Shown: piece after piece, positions 35,070 to 47,289 of the stretch
Layout of the letters: each line of letters starts with the position of its first letter
How positions within the stretch are numbered: the stretch's first letter is position 1
DNA from: Diphasiastrum complanatum
Lineage: Eukaryota > Streptophyta > Lycopodiopsida > Lycopodiales > Lycopodiaceae
Direction of reading: 5' to 3'
NCBI GenBank assembly: GCA_029204225.1
Contig: CM055092.1
Location: forward strand, 28,570,359 to 28,634,358
DNA: 64,000 bases
Made by a program: the position numbers and the translations under genes
The notes under the pieces: model-generated
Databases searched by the model: none
What the model saw: only the letters and a program-made list of their open reading frames with translations
What the model was told of the DNA's origin: nothing

Positions 35070-35833
35070 ATGAAATACACCAATTTGTTATGCACTTATA
35101 CATTCATGGAAGAACAAGCACAACAAAAGCTACCATTTTTTATGGTCTGGAGCCAAGAGAATTGCTATCAACATGAAATAATGATGAGACCTGATAATGA
35201 TAATGTCATTGCTGACTTCAAACCTTTATGTTACATTTGGCGCCACTTCTACCCATCTTTAGATTGTCATAACACGATACTAGTAGATAACTCTCCATAT
35301 AAATGTTGTATGAATAGTGCAAAAAATTGCATATTTCCAGAGACATTTGATGGGTGGAGTGAAGGAGACTATCTAAATGATGTATTACTACCTCATTGGA
35401 AGAAATAAAAAAGGCTCCCAATGTTCAAGAGTATATTAGAGAAAATCGTATCGGTCAACAACCAATCACGTCAAATTATAGCATTTATAGTTATCTCCAA
35501 CCGGTGATGCAAAATCCTTGGGACTCTATTCTACCCGCAGCTCCATCAAAAAAATCAATGTTTGATGATGTGCTACATCACAAGAAAATGGAAGACACGA
35601 AGATTCTATCCATATATGAGGAATTTGATGCTGATTAAATACAAATATTGGTAGCCCTTGTAAAAAAACCATGGCTTCCTCGCACCAGAGGTGAAGCAAT
35701 TGTTATGGCTATCCACCTTGGTCTGGATAAAGATAACTTTAGTGAAAAACGAGCAAAAGATCATATCCAATTCCTTATCGCAAGAATGGAAAGAGAAAGG
35801 GGATTGAAGACAAGAGAGTCAATAGAAATGTAA
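35070..35833 (+). pseudogene. FCP1/HAD-type phosphatase fragment (broken)
   Basis: The translated fragment has the C-terminal part of an FCP1-homology (NIF/HAD) phosphatase domain: FFMVWSQENCYQHE, the Lys-containing FKPLCYIW, and NTILVDNSPYKCCMN with the acidic motif of the family, followed by NCIFPETF. A frame change near 35395 leads to KKAPNVQEYIRENRIGQQPI, the usual tail of the domain. The N-terminal DxDxT nucleophile motif is missing, cut off at the copia B LTR. A stop at 35636 and another ORF (35648-35833, PWLPRTRGEAIVMAIHLGLD) follow and might belong to the same gene. It is not functional as seen. Confidence 0.7.
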
Positions 35834-36474
35834 ATGTTGAATAGGCATCCAAATTGCCTTCAACTCTATGTAATGTTCAAAGTTATATGCCTAATGTTCA
35901 AACTCTATGTAACAATTTTCTATTTTATATTAGAATTATAATATGAATTTTGATGAGACAATTTCAAATTGTTGAATTTCTATATTTTGTCTTTATGTTT
36001 GTTATGCAATCACTTTATCTATAATTTGTCAATTTATCAGTATTGATGTATGGATCAAGTTGAAGATCTGAGGTAAATTTTCTATCACGTAAATTATATA
36101 AATTTTCAACTGATTAATCAAACAACTTTATGTACAATTTAATACACTATTTTTGTGATCTAAAAAATCCTCATTTCATGTTATATGTGATTCAGAAAAT
36201 TCCATGCATCACATCTTATTTTATAATGTAGAAATAGTAAAAGAAAAATTCAATAGACACTTAATAAGATATCAAAGATACCTATGGATATGCAATTTAA
36301 TTTTTTTTCTTTTGTAGGATAATTAAATTTGAATAGAATATGGAAAAAGTATTTTTTTTTGTTTAGTCAAGGTTATCCTCTTGCAACAACTAGCCAATGA
36401 AGCATGCATTTTTCTATTGTGGATGAGGATATGAATGAGAGAAATAATACAAATTAACATAAAATTTGAGGTTC
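35834..36474. other. No recognisable gene
   Basis: AT-rich intergenic sequence with short stop-dense frames on both strands. Confidence 0.5.
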
Positions 36475-37596
36475 TCAGAATAATAGATTAATATTGAGAC
36501 TTGCACAAGTCTCAAAATTACTAAACATGTGTTGTTCATTAGGATAGCCAATAAAAATACATATATTTGTCCTATGATCTAGCCTCTTCCTAAGCTGTTT
36601 AGGCATGCGAACAAAGCATATACAACCAAAGATTTTTAAATGGCTGACATTAGGCTTGTGCCCATGCCAAACTTCATGAGGAGCCTTGTTGTTGATGACT
36701 TTGGTGCTGGATCTGTTCTGTACGTAACAGGCTGTGGCAGTAGCTTCTGCCCAGAACTTCACGAGTAGGTGTGCTTGATGTAGCATGGATTCGGCTGAGT
36801 TGAGAAGAGTTCGATTCTTCCTTTTTGCAATCCCGTTCTGTTGAGGTGAATAGGAAGTGGTGAACTATCTTCTAATATCGTGTTCAGCCGTGTAGTTGAA
36901 CACCTTGTTAGAGATGTATTCGCCGCCACCATCAGTTCTGAGTCCTTCACTTTCCTAGATGTTTGTGTCTCAGCCATGGCCTTGAATCTCTTGAAGCATT
37001 CAAAGGCTTCAGATTTGTGCTTTGGCTGTAGACCATCTAGAATAATCATCTATGAAAGTGATAAAATAGATTGCATCTCCTAATGACTGAGTTGGCATTG
37101 GACCACAAAGATCGCTATGTACAAGATCTAATACATGCTTTGTTTTGATGGAATGTGATTTTGGAAACTTGCTTCTAGAGTGCTTCTTATAAATGCATGA
37201 TTCACAAAAGAAAGATTTCCTATCTAATGAAGATGGGAAATTCAAACCATCAACTAAATTATTACAACGCATATAAGAAAGTGATCTTGTATTCACATGT
37301 CCAAATTGACTATGCCACAGAACAACACTATCGTTTACATTTTCATCAGAGATACTAGCTAATGCAACTGAATTAGAGAGTACGTAAAGATTTATGACTC
37401 TGGTACATGTAGTCAGAGTAGTATCTTCCTCAAGTATTGTACACTGCTCAAATGAGAAAGTAACAGTGTAGCCCTCGTCAGTTATCATAGAGACTGATAA
37501 CAGATTCTTTGATAATTGAGGAACATGAAGGACATTAGGAACACAAATGGACAGATCATTGTTGAAGCTGATCTTCACCGCTCCTTTGCCTTCCAC
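36475..37596 (-). pseudogene. Copia family C integrase (broken)
   Basis: The upstream ORF (37596-37009) contains the integrase zinc-binding part LWHSQFGHVNTRSL and CESCIYKKHSR, then LDLVHSDLCGPMPTQSLGDA and FITFIDDYSRWS. A frameshift leads to a segment where FKAMAETQ and SELMVAANT correspond to the catalytic core. A third frame (36786-36475) gives FWAEATATACYVQNRSS, HGHKPNVSHLKIFGC and IFIGYPNEQH, the C-terminal GY motif region. RT is absent, so the element is truncated at 36475. Confidence 0.85.
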
Positions 37597-37935
37597 GTGT
37601 ATGTGCTAGAATCTCCGAGGTAGATAAATTGGTCTATGTTGTAAGTTGTGTATTCCATAAACCATTCCTTGCGAGAGGTCGTGTATTGGGTAGCACCATT
37701 GTCTAGGTACCAACTATCACAATCTTCGCTGCTATTGTAAGCCATTAACAAGTGTGTATCTGACTCCTTGAATTCTGTCGTGTTGGAGGAGTCTGGGCTG
37801 TTGTTGTTGTTGCTACTTCTTTGTCTCGTTGTAGATCCTGATGCGACACTCCTTGATGTCGTGATTAGCTCTTTTGCAATATCTGTAGAAAAGCTTCTTG
37901 CGCGATCCACCATGCTCACCTTGAGTGTGAGGCTT
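37575..37935 (-). pseudogene. Copia family C protease region (broken)
   Basis: The frame ends a Ser/Asn-rich linker and then shows CDSWYLDNGATQYTTSRKEW, the copia protease active-site segment with DNGA in place of the usual DSGA. A zinc knuckle expected before it is not recognisable. Confidence 0.7.
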
Positions 37936-38496
37936 CTACTGTTGCTGTTGCACTTGATTCTTGCCCTTGAAATAGTCTTTCTTCTTGGTGTATAGATCCA
38001 TGGATTTGTCTTTGATGGACAGGCTGCTAGTCTTTCTCCGTATTTCTTCTTGAAGAAGATGACAGATCACCTTTTGAAGAGTGAGGTCGGGTTGTGTGGA
38101 GATCATTACCACAAAGTGCTCATAGGACTTTGGAAGAGAAGAAAACAAGGTCATAACGACATCATCATCTTGAATAGAACATCCTATAGTTGATAACTGA
38201 TCTAACAGGGACTTGAAGCTGTTGATGTGAGAAATGATGGCAGTAGAATCAGACATGCTAAGAGTAAAGAACTTTCTTCTAAGATGTAATCTCATGGTTA
38301 CATCGTGAGTCTCATAAAGACTTGATAATAAGTCCAGAGCTTTCTTAGAGGTTTTGCACGTGGTAACGTGAAATATTTGAGAGTCGGCCAGATTGAGTGT
38401 GATACATGCTAGGGCCTTCTGATCTTTGATCTTCCAGGCCTTTGCTTGATCACCATCTTCTAGTTTTAGGTCTGCACCTTTTCTACTACATCCCAA
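37936..38496 (-). pseudogene. Copia family C gag (UBN2-type)
   Basis: An ORF of 186 codons with KAWKIKDQKALACITLNLAD, ALDLLSSLYETHDVTMRLHL, FFTLSMSDSTAIISHINSF and DDDVVMTLFSSLPKSYEHF, the diagnostic helices of copia Gag. It closely matches the plus-strand fragment at 44628-44942 (KLWKIKDQKALASIMLNLVD), proving one family. It is separated from its protease by a frame break. Confidence 0.85.
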
Positions 38497-38639
38497 AGAT
38501 CTCTATCTATGATTATGGTTTGTGTGTGGTACTGCTGAAATCATATTCAATATGAAGAATAGTTCTAAAATAAGTGGAAGAGTAGTATGATATCACGAGT
38601 TCCTCAAACGTCAAAGATGGCCATCGTCTGATTAGAAAC

Positions 38640-38966
38640 TGAGGAGTCGTAGATGTCCGTGTTATGATCAGAGTGAGTAAACAAGCACAATCAAACATCA
38701 ATAAAAGTGCATTCAATCACAACATGCATTCATCTACGTTGTACACAAATAAAAGCAAGTTGCTGCTATATTACACTGAAGCACAATACAAATAGCAATT
38801 ACAACCAAAATTTTGGCGTAATTGGGAGGCTCAAATAATGTGTCCCAACCCATAATCTGTGCTTGGATGATCTATTTATAGACTTCATCTGTGTATTAAT
38901 TACATTGAATGCTTGTCACCTGATTACGAAAGCCGTTGTACTTGGAAGTATATGGCTTCTATAACA
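38640..38966 (-). repeat. 5' LTR and leader of copia family C (limits approximate)
   Basis: On the minus strand it begins TGTTATAG, has a TATA box CTATAAATA (38873-38881), CAGTGTAATATA, and later TTTACTCACTCTGATCA and CCTCAGTTTCTAATCAGA. The same order occurs in the plus-strand copy at 43692-44107. The LTR/leader border is not certain because no standard initiator-Met PBS follows. Confidence 0.65.
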
Positions 38967-39999
38967 ACTATACACAGTTAGCATCGTTGACGCAGATGCG
39001 GATGTCGCTAGAACGTTCCTCGTTTATTTGAGATGTCCTTTGGGATTTTTTTCTCTCTTCGCATTTTTCGCAAGAAGCGAAAGGTGCCCCTAAAAATACG
39101 ATGATGTCTTTAAAACAGCTTAACGCATGAAAATAGATGGCCTTCGGAATTTTCTCTCTCTCTTCGCATTTTTTACAAAGAGTCAAAGGTGTGTTAAAAG
39201 TAGGTAAACTTTTAAACTATGTAAGCGTTGCATTTCGGGAAAATGCGAAAACACCGAAGCTATTGAAAACATAGTGTATTTTTCTAGACTGTTGAAAAAG
39301 TAATGTATTTCTACAGACTTGTTCTAAATGCAAGTTTTTAGGAAGTCCTTGAAGGTGGCCAAGTCTTTAATGACTTCAAGTTATTAAAATTGACATCTGA
39401 ACTCTAAAATTATGACAGTATTGGTTACCCTTTGCTGGAGATCATCATGAATGATCGTTAGCACTTGCATTCATCCATTAGTTTCAAAAGTAATCCATAC
39501 AATCCACACTCACGAAAAATAGGTGTTAGATATCCATTTTGGAGCGATCACTAAGATACATATGTAGATTTTCCTTCAGAAGATCAACATCTTGAGGAGA
39601 CAATCTAGAGCCAAGGATGCCTACATAAGCCAAGAAAGGATCAAAGCAAAACCAAGAAAACAACAAAAAGAAGAAGATAGAAAGATAAAAATTACCCCAA
39701 GATCTAGGCTATTCCACATCTAGATCTTAAACTAACTTGACACCCTTAATAGGCTTAGATACCCATTCCATTTCCTTGCTTAGCCCTCTCCCCATTGAAT
39801 CTAAACCCATTACTATATGATACTCACCCGGTTGGAGATCCATAAAACCCCTTCTTTGCCCTCTAGATCTGACCGATTAGGGACACACAAAAAGGGTACA
39901 ACATTTTTCTGGCACCTTTATCGGAGAACCGGTGCTAAGCAGATTTAGAAATTAATTTTTAGTTTGCAATTTTTTGCTATTTTCCTTTTTTTTTTTATA
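38967..39999. other. Intergenic DNA with a short direct repeat
   Basis: Two copies of a CTCTCTTCGCATTTTT-containing segment followed by AAAGGTG lie at about 39022-39090 and 39128-39192. The remainder (39200-40000) has no gene-like frame. Confidence 0.5.
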
Positions 40000-40650
40000 G
40001 GTTTATTACTCGCCTGCTATGTTTTTTTCACTTTTTTGTGATTTTTATTACTCACCACTTTTCCAAAGAGCAAAGCAAACTCGGATGTATCATCAGTTAG
40101 CTAGGCGAGTATTGTCTATTACTCACCAACCTCACAATTTCAAGATTTTCACAGTAACTTTACTCACCCTCTGCACAAATGAATTCTCATCAGGCAACTC
40201 GGCAAGTAATCATGCTATTACTCGCTACAAGCTATTACTTGCCAAGTCCATTTTTTGCATCTTTCTTTTAGTATCATTATTTGCCATCAGTATAGAGCAT
40301 ACTTATAAATCTCAGATCTAGCATTCTGATGTTTGACTAGTAATAAACTATTTTTTGCCTATTTTTTATCGATTTGAATTTTCTGCCATTTTTCAGTTTT
40401 CTCGTCTTTTTTTATCACTCACCAATAGAGATTTTTTGCAATCTATTCAGTATCATTACTCGCCATCAGCATAATAGCAAGATAGTGTCGATCTACCATA
40501 TACCAAACCATTGAGTAATGATCTAATTTTTCGCAATTACTCGCCAGTTGATCCACTTTACTCGCCCACTTCATAGTGTGTTCTTATCGTCATTTACAAT
40601 ACCTAGGTAGCTATTACTCGCCATCAGAGAAAGTTTAAATTTTTTTTTGA
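40000..40650 (+). repeat. Cluster of ATTACTCGCC-type motifs
   Basis: The short motif (T)ATTACTCGCC or its variant ACTCACCA recurs about a dozen times at irregular spacing, e.g. near 40008, 40049, 40119, 40229, 40455, 40537 and 40614. It is often followed by ATCAG. No coding frame explains it. Confidence 0.7.
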
Positions 40651-40939
40651 GTGACTGACCATCAAAATCCATTTGTACCTTTTGATCTTCCTCGATTGCC
40701 TTTTTGGATTTGCAATTTCCTATCTTTGCGTCCATTCGATCTTTCTTTAGATCCTGATCTGATCTTGATATTAGTTCGATTTTTTAGTTTGATTCCCATC
40801 TCCATACATTTTTTGATCACCTTGATATAGAAAAGATCTACAAAAATATCAGAGAAAATGAAGACTAAAAACACTTAAAATAGCCTCACCTTCCATTTCA
40901 GAGTATGCAGATTCTCAGATCTGGTAGAGATTATCAAAC
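40651..40939. other. No recognisable gene
   Basis: AT-rich spacer between the motif cluster and the gypsy gag fragment; only short frames. Confidence 0.5.
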
Positions 40940-42558
40940 TTGGATCCCCCTAATCTTGAGGAATTTCTTAACGTATTCATAGAAATACACCACAAAAAGA
41001 TGGACAATCTTGGGCCTTTCGTACCTCATGTTGTCCAAAACTTCTCCAAAATTGACCTTCCAAGGTTTGATGGAAAGGGAGATCCACAATAATTCTTGCA
41101 AATCTACACTCAGGCATGTAGAGTCTATGGAGAAGATAGTCCATCACAACTGTTAAGATACCTCAATCTATGCCTAATCGACACTGCAAAGGATTGGTGT
41201 TTCAATTTGGAGCAGAATGAGCGAGATGATTGGAATATCTTACAAGCTGAATTCATCACCCACTTTAAGACCTCCCACTTTCTTTTTGATACCTTCCTAC
41301 AACTAGGACATATCTGCGTTGATAAGAAGAACGAATCCTTGTGTGATTACGGATCAAGAGGTTACGTGGAGGATGCGGCTCTGAGAGTGTCCCATATTAT
41401 AGTGTCCTGACATGGTTCATGGTAGGATTACCGAGGGAATCAAGCAGCATATAAAATGAACAGACAAGTACGTGTCTTTTCAAGCGGCTTGTGCTGATGC
41501 CATCAAGAGAGTTGACGATAGTGAAAGCACTAGTTTGGACTTTGATAACTCCAACCAAGAGAGGCACCGCCGAAAGGAACGAAGAGCCACATGTAAGCAT
41601 AAGCTTTAGGTTGATGCTTCCAGCTCTATGACCAATAGTGCTAACACAGTCATATCTGCCATATAGACGTTGCATGCCTAGAGCAATGAGCAATTTAGGA
41701 AGCTCACCACTAACCTTACCACAGCTGTTGACCAAAAGTTTAAAGGCTTGCAACCAGGACCCACCCACGCTTATCCCAGAAGAGAGTCCACTTGTAGTCC
41801 ACACTGCGTTGGCAACCACAGGGGAAATGAATGCCCACAGTTGAGATAGAGGTTTGAGCGGCTCTTGCGATATTTCCACATCTGTAATATGACAAATCAT
41901 AACACAACTGACTAACGATACAACTCTAGCAACCAAGCAGCATGCCTAGCACCAAATCTCACACCATTGGCACAACAACAAGGTGCCTTACCCCAACCAC
42001 CACCTAGATTGGCATAACCACCCATTCTTCTCAAAACCCAAGGCCTAGCCCACAACCAACTACACAACCAGCTACCCAGTTGTCGAGGTGACCGAAGAAC
42101 CCTACTATTCCGAGGAAGAAGCACCAAACTCTATCCCAGTGCATTTCATAGATGGAGCAAATAGTGAGTTGATACTGATCTATGTGAACCAGCTTCGTGG
42201 TATAGGATCAAGGGCTTTCATAAAATGTTATGGATGTGGAGAGAATCGTAGGATTGCCGAGTGCCCTAACAAATCACAAGGCAATTTTGTACCACTCTGC
42301 CGAGATTGTGAGACACCCATATTTGACATGTCCAATGAGAAAGGAGAAGCAAGGAGAGGTCTCGGCCCTGCTGCACCTAATGAGTGTGGTAGGAGAACCC
42401 AAAGCATCCATGATGCATGTATTCCTCTAGACCAGAGCATAGAAAAGACTAGAAAAAAAAACCAAACAAGTCCGCTACTACAAGTCCTATTAGTGGCTCA
42501 TCATGTTCTCTATATGTTGTGCAGGAAATTAAGTCCAGAATTTTCTCCTTGGTGAATA
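40940..42558 (+). pseudogene. Ty3/gypsy gag fragment (broken)
   Basis: The capsid-like region reads IDLPRFDGKGDPQ, a stop, IYTQACRVYGEDSPSQLLRY, TAKDWCFNLEQNERDDW and FITHFKTSHFLFDTFLQL, matching the retrotransposon Gag domain. Stops and frame changes follow at 41400-41900. The region ends with zinc-knuckle-like text HCVGNHRGNECPQL, then ICNMTNHNTTD and CYGCGENRRIAECPN with CRDC. The order matches the minus-strand gag at 30252-31476. No protease or RT follows. Confidence 0.85.
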
Positions 42559-42855
42559 CTATTTTCTATTTCAAGATTATTCTTGCATGTTTATTGATCA
42601 TTGATCTAGGGTCATATGAAACCGCTTTTGGTTCTATGTTTGCTCATCTGACACCTACAAGAATCACATAATTCAGACAACCGAACTATTCGAAGGACGA
42701 TTATGTTGGGCTTCCGGCTGATCTTCATCCATGGTTAATTACTAAAGGGTAACCATTTATGTTCTCTTTTCACATTCAATTGTCAAGCTCAAGAATTTGA
42801 ATATCATTGAAGACTTGGCCAGCTTTAACAGCTTCAACAAATCAGAGTTTTTAAT
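42559..42855. other. Spacer without a recognisable gene
   Basis: Short sequence between the gag remnant and the 30-bp tandem repeat. Confidence 0.5.
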
Positions 42856-42975
42856 CAGTCTGTAGAAATACACTGATTGTCGCAACAATCGGCAGAAATA
42901 CACTAATTGTCGCAATAGTCTGCATAAATACATTGATTGTCACAACAGTTTGTAGAAATGAACTAATTGTCTCAC
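42856..42975. repeat. 30-bp tandem repeat, four copies
   Basis: Units begin at 42856, 42886, 42916 and 42946, each close to CAGTCTGTAGAAATACACTG plus ATTGTCGCAA. The period is exactly 30 bp, so every frame repeats a ten-residue unit, but no wider ORF supports coding. Confidence 0.95.
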
Positions 42976-43314
42976 AGTTCGCATTTTTTCAACAGTGACT
43001 CATTTTCAACTATTTCAAAGAAGTAAACTCTTTGTCGACTTTTTCGTATTTTCCCAAAAAGTGCGACAATATATCATAAGGGAGTGCAACAGTATTGTTG
43101 TGGGGAGACTTATACTTTGTGAATATACAAGAAACTTGGAAGCAAAGGCAATTTTTGAGGGATGTTTTAGGGATAGGTTTGGCTCAAGTGTGGATGTTTT
43201 AGAGGTTGCAGGATGCAGATGCCACAGTTTGTGTAGGATGAAGCCGGGCATCATCAGGTGGGAAAGTAAGAGAGAGATCTCTTGCGTATTCATTGTCAAA
43301 TCCTTGCATCCTCA

Positions 43315-43605
43315 AGAAATGTCATATGACTATTTTGACATCAGTGCCACCACCTTCGGGTTTTTTCTCAACACCTTTGGGTTTTTTGCATTTTCCCAAA
43401 AAATGCGACAAATGCGAAATATGACTATTTCGACATTAGCTCCAACACCTTCGGGTTTTTCTCAACACCTTCGAGCTCTTTGCATTTTCCCAAAAAATGC
43501 AAAAAAATGCGAAATTTGTCTATTTTGGCATCAATTTCAAGGCCTTCGCATTTTTTCAAAAGCCGAAAACTGCGAAGGGCGTTTATTTTGATGAGGAGCA
43601 TCTTT
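43315..43605. repeat. 95-bp tandem repeat, about three copies
   Basis: ATGACTATTT/TTGTCTATTT landmarks are at 43326, 43421 and 43516. Each unit has ACCTTCGGG-like text and a GCATTTTCCCAAAAAATGC hairpin. The unit resembles the TTCGCATTTTT segments at 39022-39192. Confidence 0.85.
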
Positions 43606-43691
43606 GACTACTCCAAAAAAATGCAAAAAATGCAACACTCTCATCCATGCCAACAGTCTCAAGTTGCCTGACCCATTTACACGTATTCAGA

Positions 43692-44107
43692 TGTTGTTGT
43701 ACTCTAAATATTTACAAAGTACACGACCAAGTACATAGTTAATGCTAAACTAATCTTATAATTATGGATTAGTTAACGATTCTTGTAAATACAAGGATGC
43801 AGCTATAAATACATCTTCATCGCACACAATCTTTGATGCTCCATGTTGCAAACTTATTCAACAGCCGCAGAATTTATTTAGCATCCTGGCTACGCCTGCA
43901 TTCTGGTTGTAACACTTTGTGCTGTTCAAGATTTCAGTGTAATATACATACAACACTATCTTTCTATCTATTTCTAACATAGATATTTGTGTTGTGATCT
44001 GATTACTTTTTTTTTTCTTGCTGATTTATTGATAGCTCACATTCGTTCACTCACTCAGATCAAAACACAGACATCTACACATCCTCAGTTTCTAATCAGA
44101 TGACGGT
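43692..44107 (+). repeat. 5' LTR and leader start of copia family C
   Basis: It begins TGTTGTTGTAC, with a TATA box CTATAAATA (43803-43811), CAGTGTAATATA, and CACTCACTCAGATCA then CCTCAGTTTCTAATCAGA, collinear with the minus-strand copy at 38640-38966. The exact LTR end is not fixed. Confidence 0.65.
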
Positions 44108-44301
44108 TGTCTACGATGCCTGAGAAACTAGTATTATCAAATTGCATTATCACGTTCTAAAATTTTGAATTGAACATCATAATTGAAACCAATTTACAAT
44201 AATTCCACACCTCCTCTAATCTCTTCAGTGGATTGTACTCATGTTTTTCTGAGTACAAACTATTTTATCGGTCCTATTGCGAACAAGAGCTGTTTTGCAC
44301 T

Positions 44302-44555
<254 letters not shown>

Positions 44556-44627
44556 TCGTCTCCATCAGGGGGTATTAGAACATCATCTCAGTAAACCGAG
44601 AGATTGTCTATTTGAATTACTATCAAT

Positions 44628-44942
44628 ATGTCTCTTACTGATAACTCCTCATCTTCTTCATCTAATGAAGTTAGGAACATTGAAAAGTTCAATGGATCTA
44701 ACATCTATGTCCGGAAGTTAAAACTCTGGAAGATCAAGGATCAGAAGGCTCTAGCATCGATCATGTTGAATCTGGTTGACTCCAAGATTTCCCACATTAA
44801 CACATGCAAGTCCTCTAAGGATGCATTGAATTTGTTATCAAATCTTTATGAGACTCAAAATGTAACCACATGGTTGCACCTTAGAAGGATGTTTTTTACA
44901 CTTAGAATGACTGCATGTATCCTTTGTCGATCCTTTATGTGA
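44628..44942 (+). pseudogene. Copia family C gag N-terminus (truncated)
   Basis: The frame starts MSLTDNSSSSSSNEVRNI, then FNGSNIYVRKLKLWKIKDQK, ALNLLSNLYETQNVTTWLHL and FFTLRM, where homology ends and a stop follows. It is the N-terminal third of the Gag seen at 37936-38496. This copy shows the natural start, which is missing in the minus-strand copy. Confidence 0.85.
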
Positions 44943-45099
44943 TCAATCCAGGGATCTGATTAAATTAAAAGATCTAATCAAAAGAAATGCATTTGCATTA
45001 ATCAAAACTGATTCTAGTTTTTTGTCACTATCCTCCATGCATTAACTGCCTTTTGCCCGTTGCATAGTGCCTTCACGCTGCAAACCTTTGCATTTTTGC

Positions 45100-45600
45100 T
45101 AAAGGACATTTTCTCCAGTGTCGCTTTTTCAAGGGCAGTGTCGATTTTTCTTGAAAGGCGAAAAAAGCAAAAAACCCGACAGTAGTTCTGAAAAGATTTC
45201 CTAAGGCATTTGGAGACAGTGTCGCTTCTTTTTGAAAGGCGAAAAACGCAACAATAGGGCAGAAACCAGTATTAAGGTCAGTGTCACATTTCTAAGGGCA
45301 AGTAAAGACAGTGTCGCCTTTTTCTCAAAAGGCGAAAAAGCTGACAGTAGGCCTAAAAACTTTTCTAAGGCATTTTTGTGACAATGTCGTCTTTTTTCGC
45401 AAAAAAGACAAAAAATGTGCCAATGTCGGGAGATTTGGCCAAAATCATTTTCTAAGAGTTTTTAAGTTAGGAATGAATTTTCCTCATGACCCAAAAATGC
45501 AAACTGTGTGACAAAACAGTTCAAAAATGCAAACTATGCGAAACATAGTTCAAAATGCACAGTCACGAAAAACAACAAAGGAAAAAGCTAAGAAAAATGC
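45100..45600. repeat. Hairpin-rich tandem repeat
   Basis: CAGTGTCG followed by a short hairpin of the type CTTTTT..AAAGGCGAAAAA recurs about four times between 45117 and 45400 at roughly 75-95-bp spacing. Arms such as TCGCCTTTTTCTC and AAAAGGCGAAAAAG pair. It is followed by GCAAACT(G/A)TG(T/C)G repeats near 45500-45540. Confidence 0.65.
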
Positions 45601-45622
45601 TAAGGCTTTAAAAGATAGAAAC

Positions 45623-46078
45623 TCATAGTTTTTTTAATATGCATCCAAAAGTTCTTAGAAAGTTGACACTCAACCTCCTTTTGAATAGCGTCTCAAAGGG
45701 TGTCCTTCCATCCAAAATAGCACTCGACCACCTATTGGCACAGAACAAAGCTTGATTCCAAAATGGTTTATCAAGATTAGCACTTAACTTCATGGCTTTA
45801 GAACTTTCACATAAAGTCCTATTCTTCCTTTCAGCCACTACATTTTGTTGTGGGGTCCTTGGTGTTGTATATTCCCTCTTGATCCCATGCTCAATGGCCT
45901 TGAACTTGGTAGATATATACTCACCACCATTGTCACTCCTTAAGCACTTGATCTTTGTGGAAAATTGGTTCTCCCTTGCATTCTTGAACTTAACAAAGAC
46001 ATCATACACTTCATCCTTGCTCTTTAGTAGATAGATCCAACAAAATCTACTAAAATCATCAATGAAAGCTCACTATTG
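45623..46078 (-). pseudogene. Copia integrase fragment
   Basis: The frame reads VYDVFVKFKNARENQFSTKI, CLRSDNGGEYISTKF, TTPRTPQQNVVAERKNRTLC, KPFWNQALFCANR and LDGRTPFETLF, the second half of the copia integrase core. Upstream sequence (to ~46078) adds FSRFCWIYLLKSKDE. It ends 14 bp before the plus-strand LTR at 46092, which probably inserted into it. Confidence 0.85.
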
Positions 46079-46091
46079 CTAATAGTAGTAA

Positions 46092-46720
46092 TTGTTAGAA
46101 TTTAGCAATTTTCACATGGTTTTTGATGTATCTTTGACATCTATGTGGATCCACACGTGTGAGGACATGTCCACACGTGTGAAATGACACTTGTAATATT
46201 CAGATCTATTTTGATTAGCTTTAATTATGACATCTCCTAAATTATAGGAGTTAGGTCCTAGATTATAGGAATCTAGAAGGTCAACACAAACCACCAATGG
46301 ATGTTATACAAAGTGTTTATGGATGAGTACAATGAGCTTTCCCACACGTGCTGGATGCAGCTTAGAGAGAGACTATGATGATTTTGTACTTGATCCATGA
46401 TGGATCCATTATTGAGCTAATGATGAGAAACATTGGTTTGTGAAGCAATCTTGGTGTTTACACTCTCTTAAGCATTTTCTTTGTGGATGAATGCTAAGTA
46501 AATGTTTAGTAAACTATTTTGCTATACAGTAGCTGTACTTCACATGTGTGAAGCCATGGGTCATCATATTTTTTTATTGTTCTTGCTTGGAATCACAAAG
46601 ATTGTCAAGTAGAAGCTAGATTTGGAAGCTAGTCTTGATATAGATCAAGATCCCAAGCTACCAATCACTCTTTGTGATCATTTGTAGATCAAATTCAGTC
46701 CTTTACTCTGAAATTTGACA
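46092..46720 (+). repeat. 5' LTR of a copia element
   Basis: The 629-bp segment begins TGTTAGAATTTAGC and ends AAATTTGACA, directly followed by a PBS. Two CACACGTG(TG) blocks near 46153 and 46172 and a third near 46537 contain G-box cores. The 3' partner is not in the window. Confidence 0.85.
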
Positions 46721-46733
46721 TGGTATCAGAGCC
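46721..46733 (+). other. Primer-binding site, initiator-Met tRNA
   Basis: TGGTATCAGAGCC, the standard plant copia PBS, abuts the LTR with no spacer. Confidence 0.95.
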
Positions 46734-47289
46734 AAGTCAAAGAGCTTAGTTGATGATCCAAAAATCTTCATTTTGGTGAAAGCATTGGTGCTAGATTCAT
46801 TTTGAAGGTGGGAAATTTTTCTAATAGCTTACTTGTAATGTAGAGGTTCAGATTAGTGTGTAAAGTTCAGATGTACTTCTCACATGTGTGAGAGGCTGCT
46901 GGAGTTGTACTTTCACCAAAACTTTGTGTTTTTTCAGTATTTGAGCTTCAAACAAGTTGTGAAGAGTGAAACTAGTGATGTGCTTATGAAAATCCATTGT
47001 TTCCATTATAGATTTGATGAGTAAATGATGTTAGAAGATTATTAATCCTACAAATCCTTGAGAGAGAGAGTTTGAGGCTTATGTTTTTTGGTTCAAGAGT
47101 GAAACTAAACCATTTTAAACACCATTGGAAGGCATTGGCACTTCCAAGAGTCAAATCCAAGCTTCTAAGTGAATAGATTGTGTAAAATACATTTTCCCAA
47201 ATCTTTTTTGAGTTCAAGATCATTATAGATCTTGCTTTTTGATTCTTGTGAGATTCAAGAGAGTAGCATTGTAGCTAAAAAGAGAGAAG

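Noticed and set aside
42856-42975. CRISPR-like or coding ten-residue repeat
   Set aside because: Units are contiguous without spacers and without an open context; a plain tandem repeat in a eukaryote.
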